Shown: positions 1 to 9,048, numbered from the stretch's first letter. The stretch is DNA of 64,000 nt from Arthrobacter sp. CDRTa11 (GCF_026427775.1 NZ_CP044532.1:434001-498000), one strand, 5' to 3'. Notes: generated by a model from the letters alone, not told the origin. Numbers and translations: made by a program.

Positions 1-564
1 ACAGACCAGCCCCGCACCGGACGCGACGCCTGGGAACAGGCCCTCATCCTGGAAGCCATCCGCCAGGACGTGCCGTTGTTTGGCATTTGCCGGGGTGAGC
101 AGTTGCTGAACGTCACCCTGGGAGGCACGCTGCACCAGCACCTGCCGGATGTGATCGGGAGCGCCCACTACCAAGCGGGCGGACACCGCTTCAACACCAT
201 CCCCGTGGAGATCAGGCCTGGTTCTACACTGGGCGGGCTTTTAGGCCCGGCGGCGGATGACGTCCCGGTATCGCATCACCAGGCGGTGGATAAGTTGGGG
301 CATGGCCTCATGGCAACAGCCTGGAGCCCGGAGCAGGTAGTTGAAGCAATCGAACACCCGGGACTGACTTTCTGCGTTGGCGTCCAGTGGCACCCCGAGC
401 AGATAGCCGGTGAAGAGGTTCTGTTCCAAGCCTTTGTTGATGCTGCGGCCGGAAAGATGCTTTCCAGGCTCCTGCCGGCGCTGGACCTGAGCGGGGCGCA
501 AACCACGACGCCGGGCCGCCAACTTTCCGGCGTCGGGCATCTCAACCCGTCAGAGGCCAGCTAG
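1..564 (+). CDS. Gamma-glutamyl-gamma-aminobutyrate hydrolase family protein (peptidase C26), 5' end outside window
   Basis: The reading frame is open from base 1, so the start lies upstream; 187 residues are visible. It is a class I glutamine-amidotransferase-like hydrolase. The nucleophile elbow FGICRG (nt 79-96, Cys codon 88-90) and the catalytic His/Glu of the VQWHPEQ motif (His codon 391-393, Glu 397-399) are both present, so the triad is intact. Family members (PuuD type) cleave gamma-glutamyl amides such as gamma-glutamyl-GABA in the cytoplasm during polyamine breakdown. The substrate here is inferred only from the family. The C-terminal tail after about nt 480 is not conserved-looking. 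The stop codon (562-564) lies inside a short tandem repeat. Confidence 0.9.
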   Translation, partial: TDQPRTGRDAWEQALILEAIRQDVPLFGICRGEQLLNVTLGGTLHQHLPDVIGSAHYQAGGHRFNTIPVEIRPGSTLGGLLGPAADDVPVSHHQAVDKLGHGLMATAWSPEQVVEAIEHPGLTFCVGVQWHPEQIAGEEVLFQAFVDAAAGKMLSRLLPALDLSGAQTTTPGRQLSGVGHLNPSEAS

Positions 565-601
565 CCTCTGTCCAACTAGGCCCTGTCCAGCCAGCCCGCA
601 T
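557..601. repeat. Three 15-bp tandem repeats over the peptidase stop codon
   Basis: Units are 557-571 (CCAGCTAGCCTCTGT), 572-586 (CCAACTAGGCCCTGT) and 587-601 (CCAGCCAGCCCGCAT). Units 1 and 2 match at 12 of 15 positions; unit 3 is more degenerate. The TAG stop is at 562-564 inside unit 1. It is one of six such 3'-end repeats in the window. Confidence 0.6.
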
Positions 602-638
602 ATAGGGGGCAACACCAACACAGGAAGGCCGCGCCGGC

Positions 639-2012
639 CTATCCGATCAGCAGGCTCAGGGCCTCCGTCAGGTGCTCCACTTCCCGGACGGAGAAGCCGG
701 CCGGAATGGGGCCCGGGCCGTTGTGGCTCGCCGGCACGACGGCGTGCGTGAACCCCAGCCGGTGGGCTTCCTGGATGCGCTGATTGATCCCTGGCACTGG
801 GCGGACCTCACCGGCCAGGCCCACCTCACCAAAAGCGATCAGGCGGATGGGCAGCGGCTTCCGCGCCTTTGCCGAGGCCACAGCCAGGGCCACCGCAAGG
901 TCCGTGGCGGGCTCACTGAGCTTCACGCCTCCCACCGTGGCCACATAGGAATCATCCTTGTGCAGCAGGCATCCCCCGCGCTGCTGCAGCACGGCCAGCA
1001 GCATGGAAACCCTGGAACTGTCCAGCCCGCTGGTGGCGCGCCGCGGCTGGGAGTTGGGGCTTTCGGCCAGCAGGGACTGCACTTCGGCCAGCAGCGGACG
1101 GCGGCCTTCCATGGTCACCGTAATGCACGTGCCGGACACCGGCTCCTTGGTGCGGCTGACAAAAAGCCCGCTGGGATCGGCAAGGCCCACGATGCCGTCC
1201 TCGTTCAGGTCAAAGCAACCGACGTCATCCGTGGGCCCGTAGCGGTTTTTCACCGCACGCAGGAGCCGGAGCCGGGAGTGCCTCTCGCCCTCGAACTGGC
1301 ACACCACGTCCACAAGGTGCTCCAGAAGGCGGGGCCCGGCGATGGATCCGTCCTTGGTCACGTGGCCCACCAGCAGGGTGGTCATGTTTCGCCTTTTGGC
1401 CGCGGCGATGATGGAGGCGGCGACTTCGCGGACCTGGGACACACCGCCGGCGCTGCCGTCCACGTCGGCGCTGCTGAGAGTCTGGACCGAGTCCACAATG
1501 AGCAGCCGCGGCTCGATCTTCTCCACCTGGCCCAAGGCCTGGCCAAGATCTGTCTCAGCGGACAGATACAGAGACTCGGCGACGGCGTCGATCCGCTCCG
1601 CGCGGAGCTTCACCTGCGCTGCTGACTCCTCACCGGTGACATACAGAACGTCCTGGGCGGTGCGGGCAAACTTTGCCGCAACGTCCAGCAGCAGGGTGGA
1701 TTTCCCCACGCCAGGCTCGCCGGCCAGCAGGATGACAGCGCCCGGCACCAGGCCGCCGCCCAAAACCCGATCCAGCTCATCCACGCCCGTGGGCAGGAAC
1801 GCCGCGGTGGTGGCGTCCACCTCCGCGATCCGGCGGGCGGGCTCAAGAACAGTGGCTGCCGCGGTGGTCCGGGCCACGGCGGCGCCGGTTTCCTCCACCG
1901 TGCCCCAGGCCTGGCACTCGCCGCAGCGGCCAACCCATTTGACGGTGGTCCAGCCGCATTCAGCGCACTTGTAGGCGGGCGCCTTGGAGGCCCGGGAGGT
2001 CTTTGTTGCCAT
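639..2012 (-). CDS. radA: DNA repair protein RadA
   Basis: A 457-residue RecA-family ATPase that promotes branch migration in homologous recombination. Domains in order: C4 zinc finger (Cys16, 19, 30, 33); ATPase core with Walker A GEPGVGKST at about 98-106 and Walker B around LLIVDS (about 170-175); the RadA-specific KNRYG motif at 255-259; a C-terminal Lon-protease-like domain from about 300. The start is ATG at 2010-2012, because the sequence in the same frame upstream does not look coding and the family begins just before the zinc finger. It is convergent with the peptidase gene and divergent from the sugar ABC operon. Confidence 0.96.
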   Translation of the reverse strand: MATKTSRASKAPAYKCAECGWTTVKWVGRCGECQAWGTVEETGAAVARTTAAATVLEPARRIAEVDATTAAFLPTGVDELDRVLGGGLVPGAVILLAGEPGVGKSTLLLDVAAKFARTAQDVLYVTGEESAAQVKLRAERIDAVAESLYLSAETDLGQALGQVEKIEPRLLIVDSVQTLSSADVDGSAGGVSQVREVAASIIAAAKRRNMTTLLVGHVTKDGSIAGPRLLEHLVDVVCQFEGERHSRLRLLRAVKNRYGPTDDVGCFDLNEDGIVGLADPSGLFVSRTKEPVSGTCITVTMEGRRPLLAEVQSLLAESPNSQPRRATSGLDSSRVSMLLAVLQQRGGCLLHKDDSYVATVGGVKLSEPATDLAVALAVASAKARKPLPIRLIAFGEVGLAGEVRPVPGINQRIQEAHRLGFTHAVVPASHNGPGPIPAGFSVREVEHLTEALSLLIG

Positions 2013-2091
2013 GGGTTCCACCCTAACTGTGGGGGCGGACATTGCTCCGCAGCCGCACCCAGGCACTCCCCGCAAGGCGTTATGACGGACC

Positions 2092-2109
2092 CAAGAGAGC
2101 GCTCTCTTG
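2092..2109. promoter_or_regulatory. Upstream LacI-type operator of the beta-glucoside operon
   Basis: A perfect 18-bp palindrome, CAAGAGAGCGCTCTCTTG, with the central CG typical of LacI-family operators. Its right end overlaps the -35 hexamer TTGACA (2107-2112). The likely repressor is the LacI gene at 7041 in the same cluster. Confidence 0.8.
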
Positions 2110-2135
2110 ACAGTGATCCGCGCCACGTTTACAGT
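2107..2135 (+). promoter_or_regulatory. Sigma-A-type promoter of the beta-glucoside ABC operon
   Basis: -35 TTGACA at 2107-2112, 17-bp spacer, -10 TACAGT at 2130-2135. It lies between the two palindromic operators, so repression by occlusion or looping is expected. Confidence 0.7.
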
Positions 2136-2148
2136 TAGGGAACTGCCA

Positions 2149-2162
2149 AGAGAGCGCTCTCT
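2149..2162. promoter_or_regulatory. Downstream LacI-type operator of the beta-glucoside operon
   Basis: A perfect 14-bp palindrome, AGAGAGCGCTCTCT, identical in core to the site at 2092-2109 and 55 bp from it centre to centre. It falls just after the expected transcription start. Confidence 0.78.
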
Positions 2163-2196
2163 CAGCCTCAGCCATTTCCCCCACAAAGGAGTGACC

Positions 2197-3513
2197 GTGA
2201 AATTTTCACGACGAAATACCGCCGCCGCGATAGCGGGAGCGGCCGCATTGGCCCTCATCGCCACCGGCTGCGCAGGCAGTTCAGACCAGCCCGCCGGTGC
2301 GGGCAACCCCGTTGAACTGACTGTCACTACGTTCGGCACGTTTGGTTACGAGGGCCTCTATGCCGAGTACGAGCAGGCAAACCCCGGGGTAACAATCAAG
2401 GCCACCAACATAGACCGGGGATCAAACGCCCGCACGGATGCTTTCACCAAGCTCGCGGCCGGCTCAGGGCTCACCGACGTGGTGGCCATTGAGGAAGGCT
2501 GGCTCGGTTCAATCATGGAAGTCTCGGACCAGTTCGTTGACCTCAAGGATCACGGCGCCGCGGACATCCAGGCCAACTGGGTGGATTGGAAGTTCAAGCA
2601 GGGCACCGACCCCGCTGGCCGCGTCATCGGCTACGGGACAGACATCGGCCCACAGGGGCTTTGCTACAACGGCAAGCTGTTCGAAGCGGCGGGCCTTCCC
2701 AGCGACCGTGAATCCGTTGCCAAGCTCTTCGGTGGGCAGGACGCCACCTGGGAGAAGTACTTCGAACTCGGCAAGCAGTACAAGGCGGCCACCGGAAAGG
2801 CCTGGTACGACCAGTCCGGCTTCGTCTGGAACTCCATGGTGAACCAGATGGAGGAGGGCTACTACACCAAGGACGGGGAGCTCAACGTCGACGGCAACAA
2901 GGAGATGAAGGGCAAGTTCGAGATGCTGGCGGCCGGCACGGCTGCAGGCCTGTCTGCCAACCAGACTCAATGGGACTGGGGAAACGGCAAGGCATTTGTG
3001 GACGGCTCCTTTGCCACCTTCGTCTGCCCCGGCTGGATGCTTGGCACCATCAAGGGGCAGCTCGAATCCGCGGGTGGCGGAGCCGGCAGCGGCTGGGACT
3101 TCGCCGATGTCTTCCCCGGCGGGGCGTCGAACTGGGGCGGTGCCTTCCTCTCCGTCCCCAAGACGTCCGAGCACCCGGCAGAGGCCGCGAAACTTGCCGC
3201 CTGGCTGACAGCCCCCGAGCAGCAGGTCAAACAGTCCGCTGCTGCCAATAACTTCCCCAGCACCCTCAAGGCCCAGGAAAAGCTGGTCCAGGATGCCACG
3301 CCCAACGTCCTCTTCAACAACGCACCCACCGGCGCCATCCTGGCCAACCGCGCCAAGGGCGTCGTGGCGCAGTTCAAGGGACCGGACGATTCCGTCATCC
3401 AGGAGAACGTGTTCGGCCCGGCGCTGAAGAGCCTCGACGCCGGAACCGCCGACGCCGGCAAGGCCTGGTCCGAAGCCCTGCGCCTCCTCAACGACCTGGT
3501 CGTCAACAACTAG
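2197..3513 (+). CDS. Sugar ABC transporter solute-binding lipoprotein
   Basis: A 438-residue extracellular binding protein of the MalE/oligosaccharide type (SBP family 1). It has a lipoprotein signal peptide with lipobox LIATGC and lipidated Cys25. The chosen start is GTG 2197, preceded by AAAGGA at 2185-2190; it gives a normal signal peptide, while longer starts add non-signal sequence. It is the first gene of an operon with two permeases, a GH1 enzyme, a LacI regulator and an oxidoreductase, so the ligand is probably a beta-linked gluco-oligosaccharide such as cellobiose (inferred from context). No ATPase gene is present; such systems usually use a shared MsiK-like ATPase encoded elsewhere. 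Confidence 0.93.
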   Translation: MKFSRRNTAAAIAGAAALALIATGCAGSSDQPAGAGNPVELTVTTFGTFGYEGLYAEYEQANPGVTIKATNIDRGSNARTDAFTKLAAGSGLTDVVAIEEGWLGSIMEVSDQFVDLKDHGAADIQANWVDWKFKQGTDPAGRVIGYGTDIGPQGLCYNGKLFEAAGLPSDRESVAKLFGGQDATWEKYFELGKQYKAATGKAWYDQSGFVWNSMVNQMEEGYYTKDGELNVDGNKEMKGKFEMLAAGTAAGLSANQTQWDWGNGKAFVDGSFATFVCPGWMLGTIKGQLESAGGGAGSGWDFADVFPGGASNWGGAFLSVPKTSEHPAEAAKLAAWLTAPEQQVKQSAAANNFPSTLKAQEKLVQDATPNVLFNNAPTGAILANRAKGVVAQFKGPDDSVIQENVFGPALKSLDAGTADAGKAWSEALRLLNDLVVNN

Positions 3514-3523
3514 ACCCGCTTGC

Positions 3524-3547
3524 GGGGCCTCCCGCCCGGGAGGCCCC
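3524..3547 (+). terminator. Hairpin between binding-protein and permease genes
   Basis: A perfect 10-bp stem (GGGGCCTCCC / GGGAGGCCCC) with a 4-base loop, 10 bases after the binding-protein stop. No T-run follows, so it probably acts as an attenuator or mRNA 3'-end stabiliser that raises binding protein over permease. Confidence 0.7.
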
Positions 3548-3567
3548 CTGATGGAGTGCGAGAACCC

Positions 3568-4590
3568 ATGACAACCACGCTGAACCGGTCCGCCACGCCT
3601 GGGGCCGCCAAACCCAAACCGACGTTCAAACAACGCCTGAGCATTTTCGACGTCAAGGCATCGCCCTACTTTTACGTCGCTCCCTTCTTCATCCTGTTTG
3701 CCCTCGTGGGCCTCTTCCCGCTGGTCTACACATTTTTCGTGAGCCTCTTTGACTGGCACCTGCTCAAAGGGCAGGGGCAGTTTGTGGGCCTGGAGAACTT
3801 CGCCGAGATCCTGCAGGACCGCTTCTTTTGGAATTCGCTGTTCAACACCGTGAGCATCTTCGTGCTCTCCGCCGTTCCGCAACTGGCACTGGCGCTGTTC
3901 CTGGCAGCAGTTTTGGACCAGAACCTTCGGGCCAAGACGTTCTGGCGCATGAGCATCCTGTTGCCGTACATCGTGACGCCGGTGGCGGTGGCCATGATCT
4001 TCACCAACATGTTCGGCGAGCAGTACGGCCTGATAAACAACATCCTGGGGAACTTCGGCCTGGACCCCGTGATGTGGAAGAACGAGACGTTCCCGAGCCA
4101 CGTTGCCATCGCCACCATGGTCAACTGGCGCTGGACCGGCTACAACGCCCTGATCCTGCTGGCCGCAATGCAGGCCGTTCCGCGGGACCTGTATGAATCG
4201 GCGGCCCTGGACGGTGCCGGAGCTGTCCGGCGGTTCTTCAGCATCACACTGCCCAGCATCCGGCCAACCATGGTCTTTGTGGTCATCACAGCCACCATCG
4301 GCGGGCTCCAGGTCTTCACGGAGCCCAGGCTTTTTGACCCCGCCACGGCCGGCGGATCGCAGCGCCAGTTCCAGACCACCGTGCTGTACCTCTGGGAGAT
4401 GGCCTTCCAGCGCCAGAACTTCGGCAAGGCATCAACCATCGCCTGGCTGCTCTTCCTGATCATCGTGCTGTTCGGCTTTATCAACTACCTGATCTCCCGC
4501 CGGATCGCCACAGCTGATGCGGGCAGGCCCTCCCGCGCTGCCCGCAGGACAATCGCTGCCCGGAAGCGTGCTGAGAGGACCAACAGATGA
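3568..4590 (+). CDS. Sugar ABC transporter permease (MalF-like)
   Basis: A 340-residue inner-membrane permease with about six membrane helices after a charged N-terminal stretch. The EAA loop that contacts the ATPase reads ESAALDGAGAVRRFF followed by ITLPSIRP. The start is ATG 3568; the frame opens earlier, but the upstream part overlaps the intergenic hairpin and lacks a ribosome binding site. It overlaps the next permease by ATGA at 4587-4590, so the two are translationally coupled. It forms the channel heterodimer for the 2197 binding protein. Confidence 0.93.
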   Translation: MTTTLNRSATPGAAKPKPTFKQRLSIFDVKASPYFYVAPFFILFALVGLFPLVYTFFVSLFDWHLLKGQGQFVGLENFAEILQDRFFWNSLFNTVSIFVLSAVPQLALALFLAAVLDQNLRAKTFWRMSILLPYIVTPVAVAMIFTNMFGEQYGLINNILGNFGLDPVMWKNETFPSHVAIATMVNWRWTGYNALILLAAMQAVPRDLYESAALDGAGAVRRFFSITLPSIRPTMVFVVITATIGGLQVFTEPRLFDPATAGGSQRQFQTTVLYLWEMAFQRQNFGKASTIAWLLFLIIVLFGFINYLISRRIATADAGRPSRAARRTIAARKRAERTNR

Positions 4591-5519
4591 GCATCATCGA
4601 CCGCGCCAAACCTGAATCTGCCAGGCCGTCGACAGGCAAAACCCCTGCGGGGGAAGCAGCCCCGGCGAAACCCGCCATCTTCCGAAAGCGGTTCTTCGGA
4701 ACAGGCCAGCGCCCCGGTTTCCTCAGCTACGGACTTCTTTTGGCGTTCCTGCTTTCGTCCGCCTACCCCCTCTGGTGGTCGGTGGTGATCGGAAGCAGGT
4801 CCAATGAAGCACTGGGTGAAACGTGGCCGCCATTGCTGCCCGGCGGGAACTTCTGGAAAAACGTCGGCGAAGTTTTTGACACCGTTCCCTTCTGGCTTGC
4901 GCTCGGAAACAGCGTCCTCATCTCGGGAATCATCACCGTCTCCGTAGTCGGCTTTTCCACCCTCGCCGGCTACGCCTTCGCCAAACTGAGGTTCCGCGGC
5001 CGGAACGGCCTCATGCTGATGGTTGTGGCCACCATGGCCATCCCCACCCAGCTGGGCATAATCCCGCTGTTTATGGTGATGCGGACACTGGGCTGGACCG
5101 GCGAGATCGGCGCCGTTGTGGTGCCCAGCCTGGTAACGGCTTTTGGAGTCTTCTTTATGCGGCAATACCTGGTGGACGTCATTCCGGACGAGCTCATCGA
5201 ATCGGCCCGCGTGGACGGCGCCAACATGATCTCCACGTTCTGGCACGTGGCCATCCCTGCCGCCCGCCCGGCCATGGCCATCCTGGGCCTGTTCACGTTT
5301 ATGACGGCGTGGACGGACTTCCTCTGGCCGCTGCTGGTGCTCGACGCCGGCAACCCCACCCTGCAGACGGCGCTCAGCCAGTTGCAGTCGGCCCGCTACG
5401 TGGACTACTCGGTGGTCCTCGCAGGCGCGGTGCTGGCCACCCTGCCGCTGCTGGTGCTGTTTGTGCTGGCAGGGAAACAACTCATTTCAGGAATCATGCA
5501 AGGAGCAGTGAAGGGCTAA
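4587..5519 (+). CDS. Sugar ABC transporter permease (MalG-like)
   Basis: A 310-residue second permease. A cytoplasmic N-terminus of about 45 residues precedes six predicted helices; the EAA loop is ESARVDGANMISTFW followed by AIPAARP. Its ATG overlaps the TGA of the first permease. Its TAA shares one base with the ATG of the beta-glucosidase gene (5519), indicating one tightly coupled operon. Confidence 0.93.
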   Translation: MSIIDRAKPESARPSTGKTPAGEAAPAKPAIFRKRFFGTGQRPGFLSYGLLLAFLLSSAYPLWWSVVIGSRSNEALGETWPPLLPGGNFWKNVGEVFDTVPFWLALGNSVLISGIITVSVVGFSTLAGYAFAKLRFRGRNGLMLMVVATMAIPTQLGIIPLFMVMRTLGWTGEIGAVVVPSLVTAFGVFFMRQYLVDVIPDELIESARVDGANMISTFWHVAIPAARPAMAILGLFTFMTAWTDFLWPLLVLDAGNPTLQTALSQLQSARYVDYSVVLAGAVLATLPLLVLFVLAGKQLISGIMQGAVKG

Positions 5520-6961
5520 TGCCACATTCGACGTACTCACGGCAGTGGCCGGAGGGTTTCATTTGGGGATCGGCGACGGCGGCAGCCCAGATTGAGGGGG
5601 CCGGCCATGAGGACGGGAAGGAGGATTCCGTGTGGGACCACTTTGCCCGGATCCCCGGCGCCGTGGCCAAGGGGGACAACCTGGAACACGCCGTGGACCA
5701 CTACCATCGGATGCCTGAAGACGTCCGGCTGATGAAGGAACTGGGGCTGGATTCCTACCGGTTCTCCACCAGCTGGGCCCGGGTGCGCCCGGGGGACAGG
5801 GGCGCCAATCCGGAGGGCCTGGACTTCTACTCACGCCTGGTGGATGAACTGCTGGAGGCGGGAATCCTGCCGTGGTTGACGCTTTACCACTGGGACCTGC
5901 CCCAGGCCCTTGAGGACAAGGGGGGCTGGGCGAACAGGGATACGGCCTACCGGTTCGTCGACTACGCAAACGATGTGTACACCGCCCTCGGGGACCGGGT
6001 GCAGCACTGGACCACCTTTAACGAACCATTCTGCTCGTCGCTGCTGGGCTACGGTTCCGGTGTCCATGCGCCCGGCCGGCAGGAACCAAGAGCAGCCGTC
6101 GCAGCCGTGCACCACCAGCACCTGGCCCACGGCCTGGCCGTCAACGCACTGCGGGACCGCGGAGCTAAGAACCTGGGAATCACGCTTAACCTGAGCAACT
6201 CCATTCCGCGGGACCCGCAGGACCCTATCGACCTGGACGCGGCCCGGCGCTTTGATTCCCTGCAGAACCGGGTCTTCCTCGATCCCATCCTGCGCGGAAG
6301 CTACCCGGAGGACACCCTGCGCGACCTCGCACCGTTTGGCCTGCCGGAACTCATCCTCCCCGGTGACCTTGAGGCCATCAGTGCGCCGCTGGAGTTCCTG
6401 GGCGTCAACCATTATCACGACGACCTCATCAGCGGGCATACGGACGAAGCCGGAAGTGACGGGCACTCCGGCGGCGCAGAACGGGTTGCGGCCTCACCAT
6501 GGATCGGGTCCGAGGACATCGCCTTTCCGAGCCGCGGGCTGCCGCGGACTGCCATGGACTGGGAAGTGAACCCTGACGGATTGCGGAAACTGCTGGTCCG
6601 GCTCGGCGACGAGTATCCCACCCTGCCGCCGCTGTACATCACCGAGAACGGTGCGGCTTATGAGGACGCCGTCAGCCCGGACGGCGCCGTGCATGACGCT
6701 GACCGCACCGGCTTCATCCTGGACCACATCGCTGCTGTCGGTGAAGCGATCGACCAGGGCGCCGACGTCCGGGGCTACTTCGTCTGGTCGCTGCTGGACA
6801 ACTTTGAATGGTCCTGGGGGTACGGGAAGCGCTTTGGGATTATCCGTGTGGACTATGGCTCGTTCGAGCGCACCGTCAAGGACAGCGGCCACGCCTACGC
6901 CCGGCTGATCGCCGTCACAAAGCGGGATGCCTCCCGGCTGCCTGCCACACTGCCTGCCTAA
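5519..6961 (+). CDS. Glycoside hydrolase family 1 beta-glucosidase
   Basis: A 480-residue retaining GH1 enzyme. The acid/base Glu169 is in TTFNEP and the nucleophile Glu376 is in YITENG; N-terminal FIWGSATAAAQIEG is the family signature. There is no signal peptide, so it acts in the cytoplasm on imported beta-glucosides. The start is ATG 5519, overlapping the permease stop; RBS AAGGAG lies at about 5500-5505. A broader beta-glycosidase activity (galactoside, fucoside) cannot be excluded. Co-transcription with the ABC importer suggests uptake and hydrolysis of cellobiose-like sugars. Confidence 0.95.
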   Translation: MPHSTYSRQWPEGFIWGSATAAAQIEGAGHEDGKEDSVWDHFARIPGAVAKGDNLEHAVDHYHRMPEDVRLMKELGLDSYRFSTSWARVRPGDRGANPEGLDFYSRLVDELLEAGILPWLTLYHWDLPQALEDKGGWANRDTAYRFVDYANDVYTALGDRVQHWTTFNEPFCSSLLGYGSGVHAPGRQEPRAAVAAVHHQHLAHGLAVNALRDRGAKNLGITLNLSNSIPRDPQDPIDLDAARRFDSLQNRVFLDPILRGSYPEDTLRDLAPFGLPELILPGDLEAISAPLEFLGVNHYHDDLISGHTDEAGSDGHSGGAERVAASPWIGSEDIAFPSRGLPRTAMDWEVNPDGLRKLLVRLGDEYPTLPPLYITENGAAYEDAVSPDGAVHDADRTGFILDHIAAVGEAIDQGADVRGYFVWSLLDNFEWSWGYGKRFGIIRVDYGSFERTVKDSGHAYARLIAVTKRDASRLPATLPA

Positions 6962-6976
6962 ACTGGAATGCTGGGC

Positions 6977-7024
6977 TAAAGCCCGTACAACGCAGGCCCG
7001 TTCAACCCCAGGCCCGTCCAACCT
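6977..7024. repeat. Three 16-bp tandem repeats between GH1 and LacI genes
   Basis: Units at 6977-6992 (degenerate), 6993-7008 (CAGGCCCGTTCAACCC) and 7009-7024 (CAGGCCCGTCCAACCT). They begin 15 bases after the GH1 stop and end just before the LacI ribosome binding site. Confidence 0.55.
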
Positions 7025-7040
7025 CACGGAGCGAAGAAGA

Positions 7041-8060
7041 GTGAAGCAAGATCAGAGCGGAAGCCGGCCGGCGCCAACCCTTGAAATGGTGGCGGCGCTG
7101 GCCGGCGTGTCACGGGCTACGGTCTCGCGCGTGGTGAACGACGTGCCCAGCGTGGACGAGGACATCGCCACAAAGGTACGCCAAGCCATCCTCGCGGTGA
7201 ACTACACCCCCAACCGGGCCGCCCGGTCCCTTGCCAGCCGGAAGCCCAACTCCATCAGCCTGATTGTGCCGGAGTCCACGTCCAAGGTCTTCGCCGACCC
7301 GTTCTTCGCCTCGGTGGTCCAAGGCGTTGCACTGCACCTCGCCGATACCGACTACACGCTCAACATGGTCATCGCGTCCGAGGCCAAACCAGAAAAAACC
7401 AGGGCGTTCCTGCTCGGCGGCAACGTCGCCGGCGCGCTCGTGGTGTCCCACCATGCCGGGGACCGTTCCTGGGCCCACGTCAGCGACTACATCCCGATGG
7501 TTTTCGCTGGCAGGCCCCTGGCCGAGGGCGGAAGCTACTACGTGGACGTTAACAACGAAGCCGCTGCCGAAGGAGCAACCCGTCTGCTGATCGAGGGCGG
7601 CCGCACGCACATCGCCACCATCGCCGGGCCCCAGGACATGCCGCCCGGCGTCGACCGGATCACCGGCTGGCGGAAGGCCCTTGAAGTCTCGGGGCTGGAC
7701 GATTCCCTGGCGGAGTATGGCGACTTCACCCTTTCCTCCGGCGCCAAGGCAATGCGGCGGCTCCTTGAGCGTGGCAAACCCATCGACGGGCTCTTTGTGG
7801 CCAACGACCAGATGGCTGCCGGGGCCTACACCGTCCTCCAGGAACGGGGGATCAGGATTCCGGACGACGTGGCGGTAGTGGGGTTTGATGACGACTCCTT
7901 TGCCACCTCCGTGAATCCGCAGCTGACCACCGTGCACCATCCCATCATTGAGATGGGCAAGAAGATGGCTGAGATCCTGGTGGACCTGATCGAGGGCAAG
8001 CCCGCGGACAGGGTTACCCAGATCCCCACGTCGCTGGTGATCCGTGATTCCGCCTCTTAA
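7041..8060 (+). CDS. LacI-family transcriptional regulator of the beta-glucoside cluster
   Basis: A 339-residue repressor. The N-terminal helix-turn-helix reads EMVAALAGVSRATVSRVV; the hinge is NYTPNRAARSL; residues from about 65 on form the periplasmic-binding-protein-like sugar sensor and dimerisation domain. The start is GTG 7041, with GGAG at 7028-7031 upstream. It is fifth in the importer/GH1 operon and is expected to repress it through the AGAGAGCGCTCTCT palindromes at 2092 and 2149. The SRATVSR recognition helix fits a GC-rich palindrome with central CG (inference). The inducer is unknown, presumably a beta-glucoside. Confidence 0.92.
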   Translation: MKQDQSGSRPAPTLEMVAALAGVSRATVSRVVNDVPSVDEDIATKVRQAILAVNYTPNRAARSLASRKPNSISLIVPESTSKVFADPFFASVVQGVALHLADTDYTLNMVIASEAKPEKTRAFLLGGNVAGALVVSHHAGDRSWAHVSDYIPMVFAGRPLAEGGSYYVDVNNEAAAEGATRLLIEGGRTHIATIAGPQDMPPGVDRITGWRKALEVSGLDDSLAEYGDFTLSSGAKAMRRLLERGKPIDGLFVANDQMAAGAYTVLQERGIRIPDDVAVVGFDDDSFATSVNPQLTTVHHPIIEMGKKMAEILVDLIEGKPADRVTQIPTSLVIRDSAS

Positions 8061-9048
8061 CTGGGGCGTGGTGGCCACCGGCCGGATCGCACACCGCGCC
8101 ACCCGCGATCTCGCCCGGCTGGAAAACGCGGTCCTGCATGCGGTCAGTTCACGCAGCCAGGCCGCCGCGAAGGAGTTCGCCGGCCAATACGGCTTCGCAG
8201 CCAGCTACTACGACCAGCCGGCCGCCACGGGCTACCAGCAGCTCTTTGAGGATCCTGTGGTTGACGTGGTCTACATCGCCACCCCGCACGCGCAGCACTT
8301 CGAGGTCGCAAAAGCGGCCCTGGAAGCAGGCAAGCACGTCCTCTGCGAAAAGCCGCTCACGGTCAACGCCAGGGAGGCGAAAGAGCTTGTGTCACTGGCC
8401 GGGGAGCGGAAGCTGTTCCTGATGGAGGCGGTGTGGACCCGGTTCCTGCCGGCGACGCTGCGGGCCCTGGAGCTGGTCCGGGGCGGCCATTTCGGCACCA
8501 TTCGGTGGGTGCAGGCCGATCTCGGCTTTGCCGCACCCTACGACCCCAGCCACCGGCTCTTTGATCCGGCGGCAGGAGGCGGCGCCCTCCTGGACCTGAC
8601 CGTCTATCCGCTGACCTGGGCCATCAGCGCACTCGGTTTTCCAGCCACTGTCGCCGCCGCCGGCCAGGTCAACAGTGACGGGATAGACGTCCAGAACACG
8701 GTGACACTGGGGTATGCGGACGGCGCCTCGGCCCAGTTGGTTTCCTCCTTGCAATCTGACAGCCCAGGCACCGTCACCATCAGCGGCACGCAGGGCTGGC
8801 TGCGGACCGGCTGGCCCCTCTACCGCCCCCGCAGGCTGGAATACCAGGGCCCTGACGGCATAATGCGGGTGGAGGAGTTCCCGGAAGAGACCGAAGGCTT
8901 CATCCATGAATTGAGGGAAGCGGCACGGTGCATCAGGGCAGGGCTGCTGGAGAGTCCCCTGCTGCCGTGGGATGAAAGCCTGCGGATCATGCAGCTCCTT
9001 GACGGCGTCCGGGACCAGCTTGGCGTCCACTACGTGAACGACCGCTAG
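8044..9048 (+). CDS. Gfo/Idh/MocA-family NAD(P)-dependent oxidoreductase
   Basis: A 334-residue protein with an N-terminal Rossmann fold (NWGVVATGRIA, a variant of GxGxxA) and the EKP motif HVLCEKPLTVNAREAKEL, whose Lys is the usual catalytic or substrate-binding residue. The C-terminal half is the beta-sheet substrate domain of the family (dihydrodiol/trans-dihydrodiol dehydrogenase-like subgroup). The GTG start at 8044 overlaps the LacI gene by 17 bases, indicating coupling. It probably oxidises a sugar or sugar derivative released by the operon's GH1 enzyme; the exact substrate cannot be read from sequence. Confidence 0.88.
   Translation: MIPPLNWGVVATGRIAHRATRDLARLENAVLHAVSSRSQAAAKEFAGQYGFAASYYDQPAATGYQQLFEDPVVDVVYIATPHAQHFEVAKAALEAGKHVLCEKPLTVNAREAKELVSLAGERKLFLMEAVWTRFLPATLRALELVRGGHFGTIRWVQADLGFAAPYDPSHRLFDPAAGGGALLDLTVYPLTWAISALGFPATVAAAGQVNSDGIDVQNTVTLGYADGASAQLVSSLQSDSPGTVTISGTQGWLRTGWPLYRPRRLEYQGPDGIMRVEEFPEETEGFIHELREAARCIRAGLLESPLLPWDESLRIMQLLDGVRDQLGVHYVNDR

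Noticed and set aside
2509..4101. 530-codon open frame on the minus strand across the sugar ABC genes
   Set aside because: It is antisense to two clearly functional genes; its composition (His/Gln/Val/Gly-rich, no domain) is what high-GC codon bias produces in the opposite frame.
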